In this document: positions 26,654 through 38,264 of the stretch, piece after piece
How positions within the stretch are numbered: the stretch's first letter is position 1
How the letters are laid out: each line of letters opens with the position of its first letter
From: Pantoea sp. At-9b
GTDB lineage: Bacteria; Pseudomonadota; Gammaproteobacteria; Enterobacterales; Enterobacteriaceae
Length of the DNA: 64,000 nucleotides
NCBI RefSeq assembly: GCF_000175935.2
Contig: NC_014839.1
Location: 310,001-374,000 of the forward strand
Reading direction: 5' to 3'
Program-made: the position numbers and the translations under genes
The notes under the pieces: model-generated
What the model was told of the DNA's origin: nothing
What the model saw: only the letters and a program-made list of their open reading frames with translations
Database searches by the model: none

Positions 26654-26725
26654 GATGGATGGTTACTCCTTAATCGAGATGGCGCAGTCTGATTATAAAC
26701 ATGTACGTATTTAAGTACAACACTC

Positions 26726-28024
26726 TCAACTCCCCCAACGACTGCGCAGATAATTGACGGCCTGCTGCGTTTGTGGCTGGTTAAGGTAGTTCTCTCTGAA
26801 CAGGATCGTGCCACTGATTTGCGGCAATGATTCATTCAAATCCAGCTGTTTTTTCAGCTCCGGTACCCCGCCATTTATTGTCCAGTCTGGCTCATTCTTT
26901 GACGGTTCACCCACTTTATACAATGCGACGCCAATGTAGAGACGGGTATGGGTGGGTTTCACCACATTTGCCCACCAGTTGGCCAGCACGTCATAACGCG
27001 CAGCCTGGCGTGAGAAAGGCCAGTATATTTGTGGTGCAATATAATCCAGCAACCCCATCTGTACCCACTGGCGGGTGTCGGCAAAAGCCTCATCGTAGGT
27101 AGCTGCACCACGGGTATCTGACCCGGAGGGATCATGTGACAGATTACGCCACACGCCCGCCGGACTGACGCCGAACTCGACATCGGGTTTCAGCTGTTTG
27201 ATGGTGCGCGACACCTGCTCAATCAGCAACTGAGTGTTATGACGTCGCCAGTCGGCTTTGGACGCAAATCTCGCACCATATTCTCTGAACATCTGGTTAT
27301 CATTCAGCGCAGAACCCGGCGATTCCGCATAGAAATAATCATCAAACTGGACACCGTCGACCGGATAATGGGCCACAACTTCCGCCACAATGCTGGTGAT
27401 CCAGTCGCGCACGGCCGGGATGCCGGGATCCAACACAAAGCGTTCGCCTGCGGTGCGGATCCAGTCACGATGCAGAACAAACACGCTGGCAGGATGCAGT
27501 GACAGGGTGGCGTTCAGTTCCGCCACGGTGGACGGTTTGGTGTTTACCGATACGCGATAAGGGTTAAACCAGGCGTGCACCTTCATGCCGCGTTTATGCG
27601 CTTCATCCAGCATAAATTGCAGAGGGTCATAGCCGGGATCAGCACCGATCTTGCCTGTCAGCATATCGGACCAGGGTAGAATTTTAGAAGCCCACAGCGC
27701 GGTGCTATCCGGTTTTACCTGGAAGAACACGGTGTTGATACCCAGGTTCTTCAGCTTATCCAGTTTGTCGATGAGCGCTTTTTGCTGCTGGTTGATGCGG
27801 CTGGTGGCACTGCTGGCACTTACTGATGCGACCGGCGGCCAGTCGAGTCGCGATACGGTCGCCAGCCAGACGCCACGCATCGGTTCCTGGTGGGTGACCG
27901 GTTTGGTCAGCACCGGCGTTTTCGCAATGGGAGCGAGCGGAGTGACCAGTGATTTCGGTGGTTCTGATGAGCAGTTAGAGAGTAACAGGGCAATGGCAAC
28001 CAGCAGGCCAGTCCTTTTGAGCAA
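26726..28024 (-). CDS. digH: DigH-type divisome-associated glycosyl hydrolase lipoprotein
   Basis: About 432 residues, very close to E. coli DigH/YddW: PMRGVWLATVSRLDWPPVAS, GINTVFFQVKPDSTALWASK, DPLQFMLDEAHKRGMKVHAW, YPVDGVQFDDYFYAESPGSA and the C-terminus YLRSRWGS. Cleaves denuded peptidoglycan glycans at the septum. The lipobox LLLSNC places it in the outer membrane. Start: TTG at 28024 lacks a well-placed ribosome site, whereas an in-frame ATC at 28033 sits eight bases after AGGAG and would complete MAILLKRTG, so the original ATG may have mutated to ATC. Confidence 0.93.
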   Translation of the reverse strand: MLKRTGLLVAIALLLSNCSSEPPKSLVTPLAPIAKTPVLTKPVTHQEPMRGVWLATVSRLDWPPVASVSASSATSRINQQQKALIDKLDKLKNLGINTVFFQVKPDSTALWASKILPWSDMLTGKIGADPGYDPLQFMLDEAHKRGMKVHAWFNPYRVSVNTKPSTVAELNATLSLHPASVFVLHRDWIRTAGERFVLDPGIPAVRDWITSIVAEVVAHYPVDGVQFDDYFYAESPGSALNDNQMFREYGARFASKADWRRHNTQLLIEQVSRTIKQLKPDVEFGVSPAGVWRNLSHDPSGSDTRGAATYDEAFADTRQWVQMGLLDYIAPQIYWPFSRQAARYDVLANWWANVVKPTHTRLYIGVALYKVGEPSKNEPDWTINGGVPELKKQLDLNESLPQISGTILFRENYLNQPQTQQAVNYLRSRWGS

Positions 28025-28234
28025 GATGGCGATAATAAACTCCTGTTTAGCTTAAGAGCGTGCACATGAATACTTTCTGATTATCCGGAGAAATGTCAAG
28101 GCGACAAGCCACTGCAGGCCTTGCTGAATGTCGGCCTCACTGGCAAGTTCACTCATCAGGATTGCGCACCGGCGAGAAAGTCAGTCCAGAACTTGGCTCT
28201 AAAATAACAAATTATTTCACAGGGATATATCAAC
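28025..28234. other. Divergent intergenic region digH / nat
   Basis: Holds the promoters of both genes; no palindrome or hairpin stands out. Confidence 0.4.
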
Positions 28235-29038
28235 ATGGATCAGACCCGTAATCTGCCATTATTTTCCACAATCGCTGGTATTAGCGGGCCGTTTCCGGCA
28301 GGTCTGGAAACGCTAAACACTTTCCACGACGGCTGGCCTCGTACCATTCCATTTGAAAATGTTGATGTACTTCTTAACCGACAACTCAGTATTGAGCTTG
28401 AAGACATTACCGATAAATTGCTGCACAAAAGACGTGGGGGCTATTGCTTCGAGCACAATTTATTGCTCAAACAGATTCTGGAAGAGGTGGGCTTTGCCGT
28501 GTCGCACCACCTCGCCAGGGTAGTCTGGGGGCAGGACGAACTCACTTCCGCGTCTCAGACACATATGCTGCTGATAGTTACCCTGGAGGGCAGTAAATAC
28601 CTCGTGGATGTTGGGTTAGGTGGTGTCAGCCTGACTACGCCTCTGAGGCTGGAAGAGAGCGAGCAAAAGGGATTTGTGCTGGAGCGCATCGATAACGTTC
28701 AATGGCTTCTCTCCCTGAATGGGCAGGACGGCAAACGGCTGATGTATCTGTTTGAAAAGCGTCCATGCGAACCGGCCGACGTTTTGGTCGCCAGCCATTT
28801 CGTTGCTGCCTATGAAAGTTCTTTGTTTCGTCATAACCTGATGATGACAACGCTATGTAATGGTGAACAGTACAATCTGTTTAATAAGCATCTGACGATC
28901 CACACGGGTATGAAAACGGAACAACAGGCCGAGACCTATGATGCGTTCTTTCATATGGTCAGCGCGTTCTACAGTCGCCTAGGGGTACTAAGTTGTGAGG
29001 ATATGCAGGCTATATTCGACAAAATTAATAATCGTTAA
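28235..29038 (+). CDS. nhoA: Arylamine N-acetyltransferase (NAT family)
   Basis: 267 residues. The Cys-His-Asp triad is visible: Cys in KRRGGYCFEHNLLL, His in SQTHMLLIV and Asp in KYLVDVGLGG. N-terminal IPFENVDVLL is the usual NAT motif. Transfers acetyl from acetyl-CoA to arylamines/hydrazines; E. coli NhoA is the nearest named relative. AGGGA serves as ribosome site. A small basic protein gene follows after 14 bases. Confidence 0.9.
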   Translation: MDQTRNLPLFSTIAGISGPFPAGLETLNTFHDGWPRTIPFENVDVLLNRQLSIELEDITDKLLHKRRGGYCFEHNLLLKQILEEVGFAVSHHLARVVWGQDELTSASQTHMLLIVTLEGSKYLVDVGLGGVSLTTPLRLEESEQKGFVLERIDNVQWLLSLNGQDGKRLMYLFEKRPCEPADVLVASHFVAAYESSLFRHNLMMTTLCNGEQYNLFNKHLTIHTGMKTEQQAETYDAFFHMVSAFYSRLGVLSCEDMQAIFDKINNR

Positions 29039-29052
29039 GTGGATGGAAAGCG

Positions 29053-29361
29053 ATGAGCGACAAAAAAATGATTTCTATAGATCAGTTCAATCCTGACGAG
29101 CGCCAGGCAGTTGATGAGGTGTTCAGAGGCTTGGTTCAGAAGTTCCGCCAGCGTAGCGGTAAAGAACCGGATGCAAAGAAAGAGAAGGAATTTACAGCGG
29201 AGGCCCGACAGCAAATTATGGCGTTGAAACAGGCTAAAGAAAAAGCGTTGGCGGAAAAAGCGAAAAAGAAGCCCTTGAAGAAAAAGAAACCCGAGTCGCT
29301 GGCGGCCAGCGAAGTCAGCGATTTCAGTTGGTCAGCTTCGATAACCAAAGGGCGTCGTTAA
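29053..29361 (+). CDS. Lys-rich 102-aa hypothetical protein
   Basis: Begins MSDKKMISIDQFNPDERQAV and has a long helical Lys/Ala/Glu region (AKEKALAEKAKKKPLKKKKP). Soluble, strongly basic; possibly nucleic-acid associated, but no family is recognised. It probably shares the nat transcript. Its stop overlaps the convergent DUF1345 gene by four bases. Confidence 0.7.
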   Translation: MSDKKMISIDQFNPDERQAVDEVFRGLVQKFRQRSGKEPDAKKEKEFTAEARQQIMALKQAKEKALAEKAKKKPLKKKKPESLAASEVSDFSWSASITKGRR

Positions 29362-30017
29362 CTTAGTAAACCCGCGCCGACGTTTACCGACAACCCAAGG
29401 ATGGCCAGATTGAAAACAAAGGAAATCACCGACTGAAGCAGCACGATTTGCCTGATATCGGTTGTTCCGGTAGCAACGTCAGCGGTCTGAGCAGCCACTG
29501 CGATTGTGAAGGAGAAGTAGAGAAAATCCCAGTAGCTGGGATCCTCTGGTTTTTCCGGGAATATCATCGGTGTGACTTCCTCACTACGATGCAGGTAATG
29601 ATGATGGGCGTAATGCAGGGCGAAGGAGGTGGGTAACAACGCCCATGACACGACGAGGGTACTGCCCGTCAGCAGTAGATGCAGCACGCGTGGCGTGTCA
29701 GTAAGGTGTTTAAGCGAGGGCAGTTCAATCAGGATAGCCATAAGACTGACCAGGCAGCCTGACGTCACCAGGCCCAGTACCAGCGTCGCGCTTTCATCCT
29801 GCATTTTGGCGATATGGGGAATATCTTTAACCTTGGTGCGTAGCATGCGTAACCACACCAGCATAAGGTAGAGCCAGGCCAAAACGTTCCAGCTTATCAA
29901 CAGCCGTTGCAAATACCCCAGTTGTGCAGGCAGCAGAAGAAAGCAGAACGATCCGGCCGCAATCGAGATTATTAAACGCAACCTCGCATAAAGGTGAGTA
30001 CGAAGCGAAAAAGGCAT
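29358..30017 (-). CDS. DUF1345-family inner-membrane protein
   Basis: 219 residues, about six hydrophobic segments; conserved DUF1345 features such as LPTSFALHYAHHHYL and YWDFLYFSFTIAVAAQTADV, with a C-terminal FVFNLAILGLSVNVGAGLL. Function unknown. Convergent with the basic-protein gene. Confidence 0.85.
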   Translation of the reverse strand: MPFSLRTHLYARLRLIISIAAGSFCFLLLPAQLGYLQRLLISWNVLAWLYLMLVWLRMLRTKVKDIPHIAKMQDESATLVLGLVTSGCLVSLMAILIELPSLKHLTDTPRVLHLLLTGSTLVVSWALLPTSFALHYAHHHYLHRSEEVTPMIFPEKPEDPSYWDFLYFSFTIAVAAQTADVATGTTDIRQIVLLQSVISFVFNLAILGLSVNVGAGLLS

Positions 30018-30077
30018 GGTTAACGTGGCTTAGTAGTTAATGCATAGCTTAACTATAGACGTGAGGGGGGCCATTGA

Positions 30078-30278
30078 ATGCCCTATCACTACCGCATCAC
30101 CAAGAACGTCAAGATCAGTGGCGGAGTCTACAACCTGACGGACCGCAAATACTGGGACTACCTCAGCAGCCGCGATCTGGAAGCCACCACCAGTAAAACG
30201 AATCCGGCGTATTATGACTCGCAACTGTCCGTTATGTCTGGTCGAACTTTCCAGTTGGGACTGAACGTCGATTTCTGA
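30078..30278 (+). pseudogene. hemR: Haemin TonB-dependent receptor, C-terminal fragment
   Basis: Encodes only the last strands of the barrel: GGVYNLTDRKYWDYLSSRDL and SGRTFQLGLNVDF (terminal Phe for BAM recognition). Everything upstream of about residue 600 of the usual receptor is gone. It precedes hemS, in the Yersinia-type hemRSTUV order. Confidence 0.8.
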
Positions 30279-30333
30279 TGGCAATACTTCTCCTTGCTGT
30301 ATGGCAGTGCATTCTTACGGCGGAGCATGCGCA

Positions 30334-31363
30334 ATGAACGAACGTTACGAACACTATCTGGCCCTTAAAGGCGAACATTCGAAAAAATACGCGCGCGTTC
30401 TGGCGGCACTTATGGGCATTGGCGAAGCGCAGTTGTGCGAAGCGCGCGTCGGTCAGGATGCAAAAGCCCTGAAAACCGATTTCCCGGCGCTGCTTGCCGC
30501 CCTTGAAACGGTAGGCGAAACCAAAAGCATCACCCGTAACGAATACGCGGTGCATGAGCAGGTAGGAAAATATGAAAACCTGCACCTCGGCGAACATGCC
30601 GGATTGATCCTCAACCCGGGCGCTGGATCAACGTCTGTTTCCCCAGCAGTGGCATAGCGCCTTTTTCCTGCAAGAAATGACAGCGCGTGGTGAACGTCAA
30701 AGCATCCAGATTTTTGACAGGCATGGTGACGCGGTGCTGAAAATCTACACCACCGACAACACGGACATCGCCGCCTGGGATGCGTTGATTGCCCAGTTCA
30801 CTACCGCTGACCACGTCGCACTGGAACTCACAACGACCAGCAGCCCGCAGTACAACACGACCGTTGATGCCAGCACCATCGAGGCCGAATGGCGTGCCAT
30901 CACCGATGTGCACCAATTCTTCGGTTTGCTGAAGCGTCATAACATTTCGCGCCAGCAAGCATTCCGCGCGGTAGCCGACGATTTGGCCTGGCAGTGAGCA
31001 ATGACGCGCTGGCACAGCTGCTCAATCAGGCACAGCAGGAGGGCAACGAAATCATGATTTTTGTTGGCAAGCGTGGCTGCACCCAGATCTTTACCGTTGC
31101 GATAGAAAAACTGATGCCGATGGACAACTGGGTCAACATCTTCAACCCTGCATTCACGCTGCATCTGATGGCGGCTCACATCAGCGAAAGTTGGGTGACG
31201 CGTAGGCAGAGCGACGATGGCCTTCGTCACCAGCCTTGAGCTGTTCGCCGCTGACGGCACGCAAATCGCGCAACTGTACGTCCAGCGCAGTGAAGGTACG
31301 CCGGAACAGGCGCTCTGGCGTGAACAGCTGGCGTTGCTCACTACCCCAGGAGCGGCCGCGTGA
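30334..31363 (+). pseudogene. hemS: Haemin-degrading protein, three frameshifts
   Basis: Near full-length HemS in pieces: MNERYEHYLALKGEHSKKYA to GEHAGLILNP, then (shifted near 30620) ALDQRLFPQQWHSAFFLQEM to HQFFGLLKRHNISRQQAFRA, then (shift near 30996) SNDALAQLLNQAQQEGNEIM to NIFNPAFTLHLM, then (shift near 31215) FVTSLELFAADGTQIAQLY to the end. Each break is a one-base-scale indel. Inactive. Confidence 0.9.
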
Positions 31364-31521
31364 AACGTCTGACCCTGTTGTTGCTGACCGCGCTGACCCC
31401 AGCCAAGCAGCATCACGCGCTGTTGGTGGTGGATGAGAAGGCGCTGCTAAGTTTTGGTCTCGACACGCCGGACACCATCGTCAAACTGCGTCACGCAGCA
31501 GAAGTGGAAAAACATGACTAG
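31360..31521 (+). pseudogene. hemT: Haemin periplasmic binding protein with large in-frame internal deletion
   Basis: GTG overlapping the hemS stop starts MKRLTLLLLTALTP, the signal peptide, and is fused directly to the C-terminus HHALLVVDEKALLSFGLDTP then DTIVKLRHAAE. About 220 residues between them are missing while the frame is kept, leaving 53 residues. Confidence 0.8.
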
Positions 31522-31972
31522 CGTTGCAGTGCTGCTTGGCATGGCGTTGGCAGTGTCTGGTGTGGTGATGCAGGGGCTGTTCCGTAACCCCCTGACCGAT
31601 CCCGGTTTGCTTGGTATCTGCGGTGGTACCGGTCTGACCGTGGCGCTGGCGATTATCGTGCCGGTGGTGTTGCCGCCGATCCTCGCCCAGTGTCAGTTAC
31701 TGGTCGGCACGGCGGTGTCGGTAAGCGGAATTATTGGTTTTGTCGGGCTGGGTGGGGGGCCACACGTGATGCGCTTCTGTCTTGGCAGCGATCATCGCTG
31801 GATGTTACCGGGATCGGCGCTGGCAGGGGGGATCCTGTTGTTGTTGTTGGCGGATACGCTGGCGTGCACCCTGGTGATCCCGGCAGAAATGCCGGTGGGT
31901 CTGTTAACCAGCCTGATTGGTGGTCCGTGGTTTCTCTGGCTGATCCTGCTTCAGCATAGCAACTGTCTTTAG
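31514..31972 (+). pseudogene. hemU: Haemin ABC permease with internal deletion and truncated end
   Basis: Starts MTSVAVLLGMALAVSGVVMQ and reads GLFRNPLTDPGLLGICGG, then jumps from about LPPILAQCQ to SGIIGFVGLG and GSDHRWMLPGSALAGG, AEMPVGLLTSLIGGPWFLWL. About 180 residues of the middle helices are missing. The last residues (LQHSNCL) derive from the IS110 insertion. Confidence 0.85.
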
Positions 31973-31979
31973 TCACTCA

Positions 31980-32948
<969 letters not shown>

Positions 32949-33115
32949 CTATACCCCTCCTTGCAAATACGATTTGAAGTTCGGACAACTGTTCGGGCTT
33001 CAGATGAACGGCTCAGCTTGTGCGTCAGTCCCTATGCTGCGGGCTTGAATAACCCCGGGAGGAATCGGACTACACAAGCTTTGCCAAATCTAAGCCAGTT
33101 CATAGTAATCCACTT
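32949..33115 (-). ncRNA. Candidate IS110 bridge-RNA region
   Basis: The non-coding stretch upstream of the transposase (minus strand), where IS110-group elements such as IS621 encode the bridge RNA. It contains several short inverted repeats (for example GTTCGGACAACTGTTCGG). Structure and loops cannot be assigned by eye. Confidence 0.35.
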
Positions 33116-33135
33116 TTGAGATACAAGGAGGATAA

Positions 33136-33630
33136 ATGAGTGATCGGATGCAGGCGCGCGGTCTGTGCTTTAGCCATGGAGCACGGGCGTTGATTGATAA
33201 TGTTTCGGTGATGCAGGAGCCAGGCGAAATGGTCGCGTTGATCGGCCCGAACGGTGCCGGCAAATCTACATTACTGCGCCTGCTGACCGGTTTTCTCACC
33301 CCGGAAGCTGGTGACTGCTGGCTGGGCGATAGGCCACTGGCAGATTGGCCGTGTGAACCACTGGCCCAGCGCCGTGCGGTGATGCGTCAGCAAAACAGCA
33401 TGACCTTCCCGATGCGAGCTGAAGATGTGGTGGCGATGGGGCGTGCGCCCTGGCTGGCTGCGGGCTCAAAAGCGGTGATTGAGGAAGTGATGCATATCAC
33501 CGGTAGCCTAGAACTGGCGCGTGTGCTGGCACAGCTGTGGCATGAGGATGGCCCGCGTTAGTATCAGGCGGAATTGGATGTGGTGCGGCAGGCGGAGCAG
33601 GGCAGGCCGCAGATTCAACTGCGGGCATGA
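33136..33630 (+). pseudogene. hemV: Haemin ABC ATPase with two internal deletions and an amber codon
   Basis: Starts with a strong ribosome site (AAGGAGG). The Walker A region is intact: MVALIGPNGAGKSTLLRLLT. After MHITGSLELA it jumps to RVLAQLWHEDGPR, losing the signature motif, then TAG (33562) and YQAELDVVRQAEQGRPQIQL. HmuV normally has WYQAxL here, so TAG is probably a mutated TGG joined by another deletion that removed Walker B. Confidence 0.85.
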
Positions 33631-34060
33631 ATACATTGTGCGATCATCGCGCTGCCACGGATCGCGGTTGGAGCAACTTTTAACGGAAATATCGACGGGG
33701 CACCTCATGTATCCCTGTCAGGGAAGAGGCTATTGCTGGATACTGGCTGATGACTGGCAACACGCTGATTTCATTACCTAGGCTGACATCGACTAAAAGG
33801 TCCATTTATGATGTGCATTAACCAGATACTTGCTTTTTTAAACGGATGAAAGTTCTGGGTATTTAAAAGTCTCGTAAAATTCATTGCAGGTTCGGCTGCG
33901 AGGTTTTTGGATCGATGTTTGAGTATTCATCAAATATGGAATGGACCATAGCCTGAAGGTCACGGCAGTACATGATTTATGCATTTTTGGTATCTTCCAA
34001 AACCACACACGGATCAAGCCAACAGCACAACACAAATCGCATCTCTACTCTTCATTCCCG
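33631..34060. other. Unassigned stretch
   Basis: No gene recognised between hemV and the small minus-strand gene at 34061. Confidence 0.4.
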
Positions 34061-34330
34061 TTATGCCCCCGAAAGTCTGCGCAGATGAGAATACCAATAT
34101 TTGCCAATTCCCTTTTCAAGTAGCCCCTGCTTCTCAAATTGCTGTAGCGAGAAGAAAATGGGCCTCCACTCAAAGTAACTTATGGCCGGCAGCCTGACAA
34201 AAATAATGCTAAGAGAATCATGAGGCACGCGAATTCTTATAGTACTGGAATCGGGTTCTTCGAATTCTATATGATAATTACTAAAGGAGATGCTAACTCT
34301 TTTTACCGCGTCTTTCTTATTATATCGCAT
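34061..34330 (-). CDS. 89-aa hypothetical protein, paralogue of 44665-44943 (C-terminus diverged)
   Basis: Begins MRYNKKDAVKRVSISFSNYH and has TIRIRVPHDSL...VRLPAISYFEW. The protein at 44665-44943 shares MRYNK--A-K--SF--Y--EFE, TIR-RV--DS and VRLPAISYxEW. The C-terminal 30 residues do not match, so one copy may be frameshifted. GAGAGGGG lies six bases before ATG. Family unknown. Confidence 0.55.
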   Translation of the reverse strand: MRYNKKDAVKRVSISFSNYHIEFEEPDSSTIRIRVPHDSLSIIFVRLPAISYFEWRPIFFSLQQFEKQGLLEKGIGKYWYSHLRRLSGA

Positions 34331-34749
34331 ACAGTACCCCTCTCTTGAATAAGGGGGGTGGTAAAAATTCTAATGTGTACTTCAAAGAGATGAGATTTTA
34401 TCTAATAAGTTTTTCACGGAATGTGCGCCTCGTTATTCCGTATCTGTATAATTCGCTGGCGTTTTATTTGGCTCTGGAGACATGTGATGATAAATTATGA
34501 TATGGTTTAACCAAATTATTCTGACTGACATTAAACATTGTTCCTGAGCTATCTCTTATCGTTACCGGACTTGTACGAACCCACGAGTGGCTGGGAAATC
34601 CACAACAACCAGCTTTGCACAATGCTGAAAAATTTACCTGTTCAGGGTTAATCGCATTACGTCCTTTTACCAGTAACGATAGTTGCTTCGCTGGACGCAA
34701 AAGACATTACACAGGCTTACGACAGTGTGGCAGTTGCTAAGCCAGGCCA
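34331..34749. other. AT-rich stretch without a recognised gene
   Basis: A 78-codon minus frame (34464-34700) has weak protein character and no recognised relative. Confidence 0.35.
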
Positions 34750-35334
<585 letters not shown>

Positions 35335-35826
35335 TTATTTTATTTTTTTTGTTTTCATTCTGCTGATGCGTTCTGGAAGCACAGGGCTTTTAGGAGTGTA
35401 TGAGTTATCTCCTACCCCCCTGTCATCCTCTCCGTGTAAATTATATTCTTGCATGTTCACTGTCCCGATTACTGTCTGCGGGCCGACAGTTATGTCTTTT
35501 GCTGTTGTGATGTCAGTTTCACCCTGAAGTTGGGCCATCATATTCGCGTAAGCGTTATAATCCTCAGCGGCCTGCTGCCGATATGTGCGGGGTGTAGTGG
35601 CACTTTCTTCCCGTACCTGCCATCCGCTGCGCCGCAGCCGAGCGGACTCTGTCAGAGTATCCTGTACCCACATCCAAAATGCACGTTTTGTATATGAAGG
35701 CACGATATAACCGGCCTTTTTCATGATTTTACGCGCGATATGTTCCGGCCAGTCCCGAATTAATGAGAGTGCACCTTTGATATCTCCACGGGACGTCATC
35801 ATATTCAGTTCGTGAAATGAATTCAT
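35335..35826 (-). CDS. 163-aa hypothetical protein
   Basis: Begins MNSFHELNMMTSRGDIKGAL; then PEHIARKIMKKAGYIVPSYT and AFWMWVQDTLTESARLRRSG, followed by a polar, probably disordered C-terminus. Reasonable ribosome site (GGAGGAAGAG). Soluble, no membrane segment. I do not recognise the family. Confidence 0.55.
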   Translation of the reverse strand: MNSFHELNMMTSRGDIKGALSLIRDWPEHIARKIMKKAGYIVPSYTKRAFWMWVQDTLTESARLRRSGWQVREESATTPRTYRQQAAEDYNAYANMMAQLQGETDITTAKDITVGPQTVIGTVNMQEYNLHGEDDRGVGDNSYTPKSPVLPERISRMKTKKIK

Positions 35827-36084
35827 GCTCTTCCTCCGCTGTTATATTTATTATTATCGGAAGTTCTCAGTTATTCTTTAACGATATGTTTTAGCGGGAT
35901 TTATGAATGGGTTTTTTGTTAATTAAATGACCGGAAGTGCACTGGATGAAATAATTATTCCATGTTGAAATATATTTCTCTACTGCGTGGGGATTGTATA
36001 TCCGCATTTGTTTTTTTGCTGATAAGCCAGCATTTGGCTTATGCATGAAACAGTATCTCATCCGGTTTTCTCCTGGCAGGTCGG
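35827..36084. other. AT-rich intergenic stretch
   Basis: No gene seen. Confidence 0.4.
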
Positions 36085-36485
36085 CTCTGGATTATGTTCT
36101 TGGGACGATTGGCTGCGCACCGCAGATCGCTGATGTCGCGGTATATGAATTACCAGCTGTCTCGTAATCGATGTGCTCGTAGCGGCTGTCAAGGCGTGGC
36201 CGTCCCGCTTGTCGCCGACGGTGGGGCAAATCGTCGGGTATGGTTGCCCGCACATCAGTTGGGCTGTGCCGGAATCTGGGTGCGGCACAACAGCCATTAC
36301 AGCATAATAAATTTATCGTCATCGGAAATAACGCTGTTTAAACGGGCTCCTTTAATTTCACCGTGACGGACGCGAAAAAAACGATGGTGATAAAAGATGA
36401 CAGCATTGTTACCGCGCAGTATCAGACCGAATTTGACCTCCTGTGGAATGAGTCAGTAACGCTTCCCTGCGATAGGACGAAATAA
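36085..36485 (+). pseudogene. Phospholipase D-family endonuclease (Nuc-like) remnant
   Basis: Broken frames give YVLGTIG..IADVAVYE, GVAVPLVADGGANRR, then LQHNKFIVIGNNAV-stop-TGSFNF and TVTDAKKTMVIKDDSIVTAQ, ending FDLLWNESVTLP. HNKFIVI...TGSFNF is the PLD/Nuc HKD signature; such nucleases are common on IncN/F plasmids. A TAA inside the HKD region and frame changes inactivate it. Confidence 0.7.
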
Positions 36486-36540
36486 CTGCAGGTCGAGAGA
36501 GGATAAATGTTATGGGTATAAAAATATCTTACCTTGTAAG

Positions 36541-36596
36541 ACATTCAGACATTCAGACATTCAGACATTCAGACATTCAGACATTCAGACATTCAG
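36541..36596. repeat. Seven perfect ACATTCAG octamers
   Basis: ACATTCAG repeated seven times, then a degenerate ACGTTCGG. It falls in a short frame (MGIKISYLVRHSDIQTF...) that I do not regard as an established gene. Confidence 0.9.
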
Positions 36597-38054
36597 ACGT
36601 TCGGGCGTCCGGGTATCCGGGCATGACTGAGGCTGGCGGAGATTCTCAGCAGGAGAGGGTGGCGGACTGGCAGCGATGGCTGAGGCGCGCGGGATAACAG
36701 AACTACCACCGTTGTTACCTGCCAGTGTCTGCCGCCGGAAGGTGAAGAGGTGAAACGACTTCTGAAAGCACACCTGTCGCAGAATACGGACCAGTGTTGG
36801 CTTTCCTCTTATGCATTTACGGGGCATGACCATGCTCCGGACTGCCGCTTTTACTGAGTATGGTCGGACGAACGGCAGGCTGCGATATACACCACGGGCG
36901 TCGTGAAGGCGAAGCTGACGGCGTGTTCGTGATCCGCCTGCCCACAGGGTTGCAGAAGAATGAAGCCGGGGAGGAAAAAACGGCGGTACCGCCTGAAGAC
37001 GGGTAAAACAAGACTTGATGCCCCCAGCCCTCAATGCAATTGCTGTGGCAGCCGGTGTTTGACTGCAGCCGGATAAAGCGTAACGCCGGCTGGGGCGGGT
37101 ACCGCTGCCGGAAAGCCTGCTGCTGATGGCGCGCAAAGGGACACCGCAGGCCGATGAAAACCGCGCTGCGGTCCGGAGGGCAAAAGAAGCATCCCGCCTG
37201 CTCATTTTCGTCTCGTTGCTGGCCGGCTGGAGTGAGCAGGCAGAAGAACGGCTGCTCAGCACCCTGCCTCTGGGGCACTTTGCCGGGTTTCCGGTACTGA
37301 CGCTGCCGGAATACGTGCACGGGCGGCTGCTGAGGAGCTTTTCGCGTGAACTGGGGCACTGGCGCCGGGGCATGAAAGTGGTGGTGATCGCTCAGGGCGA
37401 TCCGCGATAATGACCTTTCCGGCATCAAACGGTCTGACATGGCCTGACGGCAGCTGCACGCTCACTGACGTTGCGCTTATAACGGTTAGCCCGCGTTTTA
37501 TCCCGCTGGACTCGGTGTATGAGGGGCTGGTAGAGGAAAGCTGTAGCAGGAAAAACGCGCCTTCATAAAACCGCTGCGCTATGACTTGGAATATGGCGTA
37601 GGTAGCTGGTGGCAGTGGGATGCGTCAGCCGACCCGGATGGCGCGGCAATGTCGTCTTTTCCCCGACCGTGGCGGGTGTTACCGAAATCTGCGAAGAGGT
37701 AGCCGGGCGGTTCATCGGAGTTAATCTGTCCCTCTCAACGAAGGAACGGCCGGTCTCATTTCTTCAGATGATGCAGCATGCATAAGGTTGTCCGTTCAGC
37801 AGTCGGAACCGTAGCAAGTGTAAAAAATGGCAGGATGGTCATTATGAAGGGCCATAAAAGTAAAAATGAATTGAATAAGAGTGTGAACGTCAACGGCATG
37901 AGTCTGAAGGGCAAATGAATTGGGCAGTTTAAGCCCGTAAATTCCAAAGGACAACAGTATTGTATTGGTCGGAAGGGAAAACGCTGGATATGTAGGTATT
38001 ACCCGGCAACAGAAATCCGCAATGCCTGCTCAGGAATATCTTTATTCCCCGTAG
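36597..38054 (+). pseudogene. Decayed, unrecognised GC-rich gene region
   Basis: Plus-strand pieces with protein-like composition in shifting frames: GGDSQQERVADWQRWLRRAG; ENRAAVRRAKEASRLLIFVS to LPEYVHGRLLRSFSRELGHW (37126-37410); GSCTLTDVALITVSPRFIPL. Many stops. I cannot assign a family. Confidence 0.35.
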
Positions 38055-38264
38055 TCAACCGGACAGCAGAAGTAGCAGTGTTGCCAAAGTAACCATCACA
38101 GCCGTCAGACCCGCCCGACGTAAACGTACGCTATGATGCTGACGTTCCCGGGCATCCGCCGGAAAAAAGTAATCAATGCTTCGGCATAACACATAGCTCC
38201 AGAGCATCAGGCTTATCAGTACTAGTGCACCGATTGTCCAGAGCCTTGCTGAAATATCCTCCAT
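38055..38264 (-). CDS. 69-aa small membrane protein, two helices
   Basis: Starts MEDISARLWTIGALVLISLM (first helix), then a basic cytoplasmic-type loop RERQHHSVRLRRAG and a second helix TAVMVTLATLLLLLSG. GGAGG eight bases before ATG supports this start over the longer frame to 38297. Not recognised. Confidence 0.6.
   Translation of the reverse strand: MEDISARLWTIGALVLISLMLWSYVLCRSIDYFFPADARERQHHSVRLRRAGLTAVMVTLATLLLLLSG

Noticed and set aside
36597..37440. Considered a type VI or type IV secretion gene for the 37126-37410 fragment
   Set aside because: No motif I could name; leaving it unassigned is safer.
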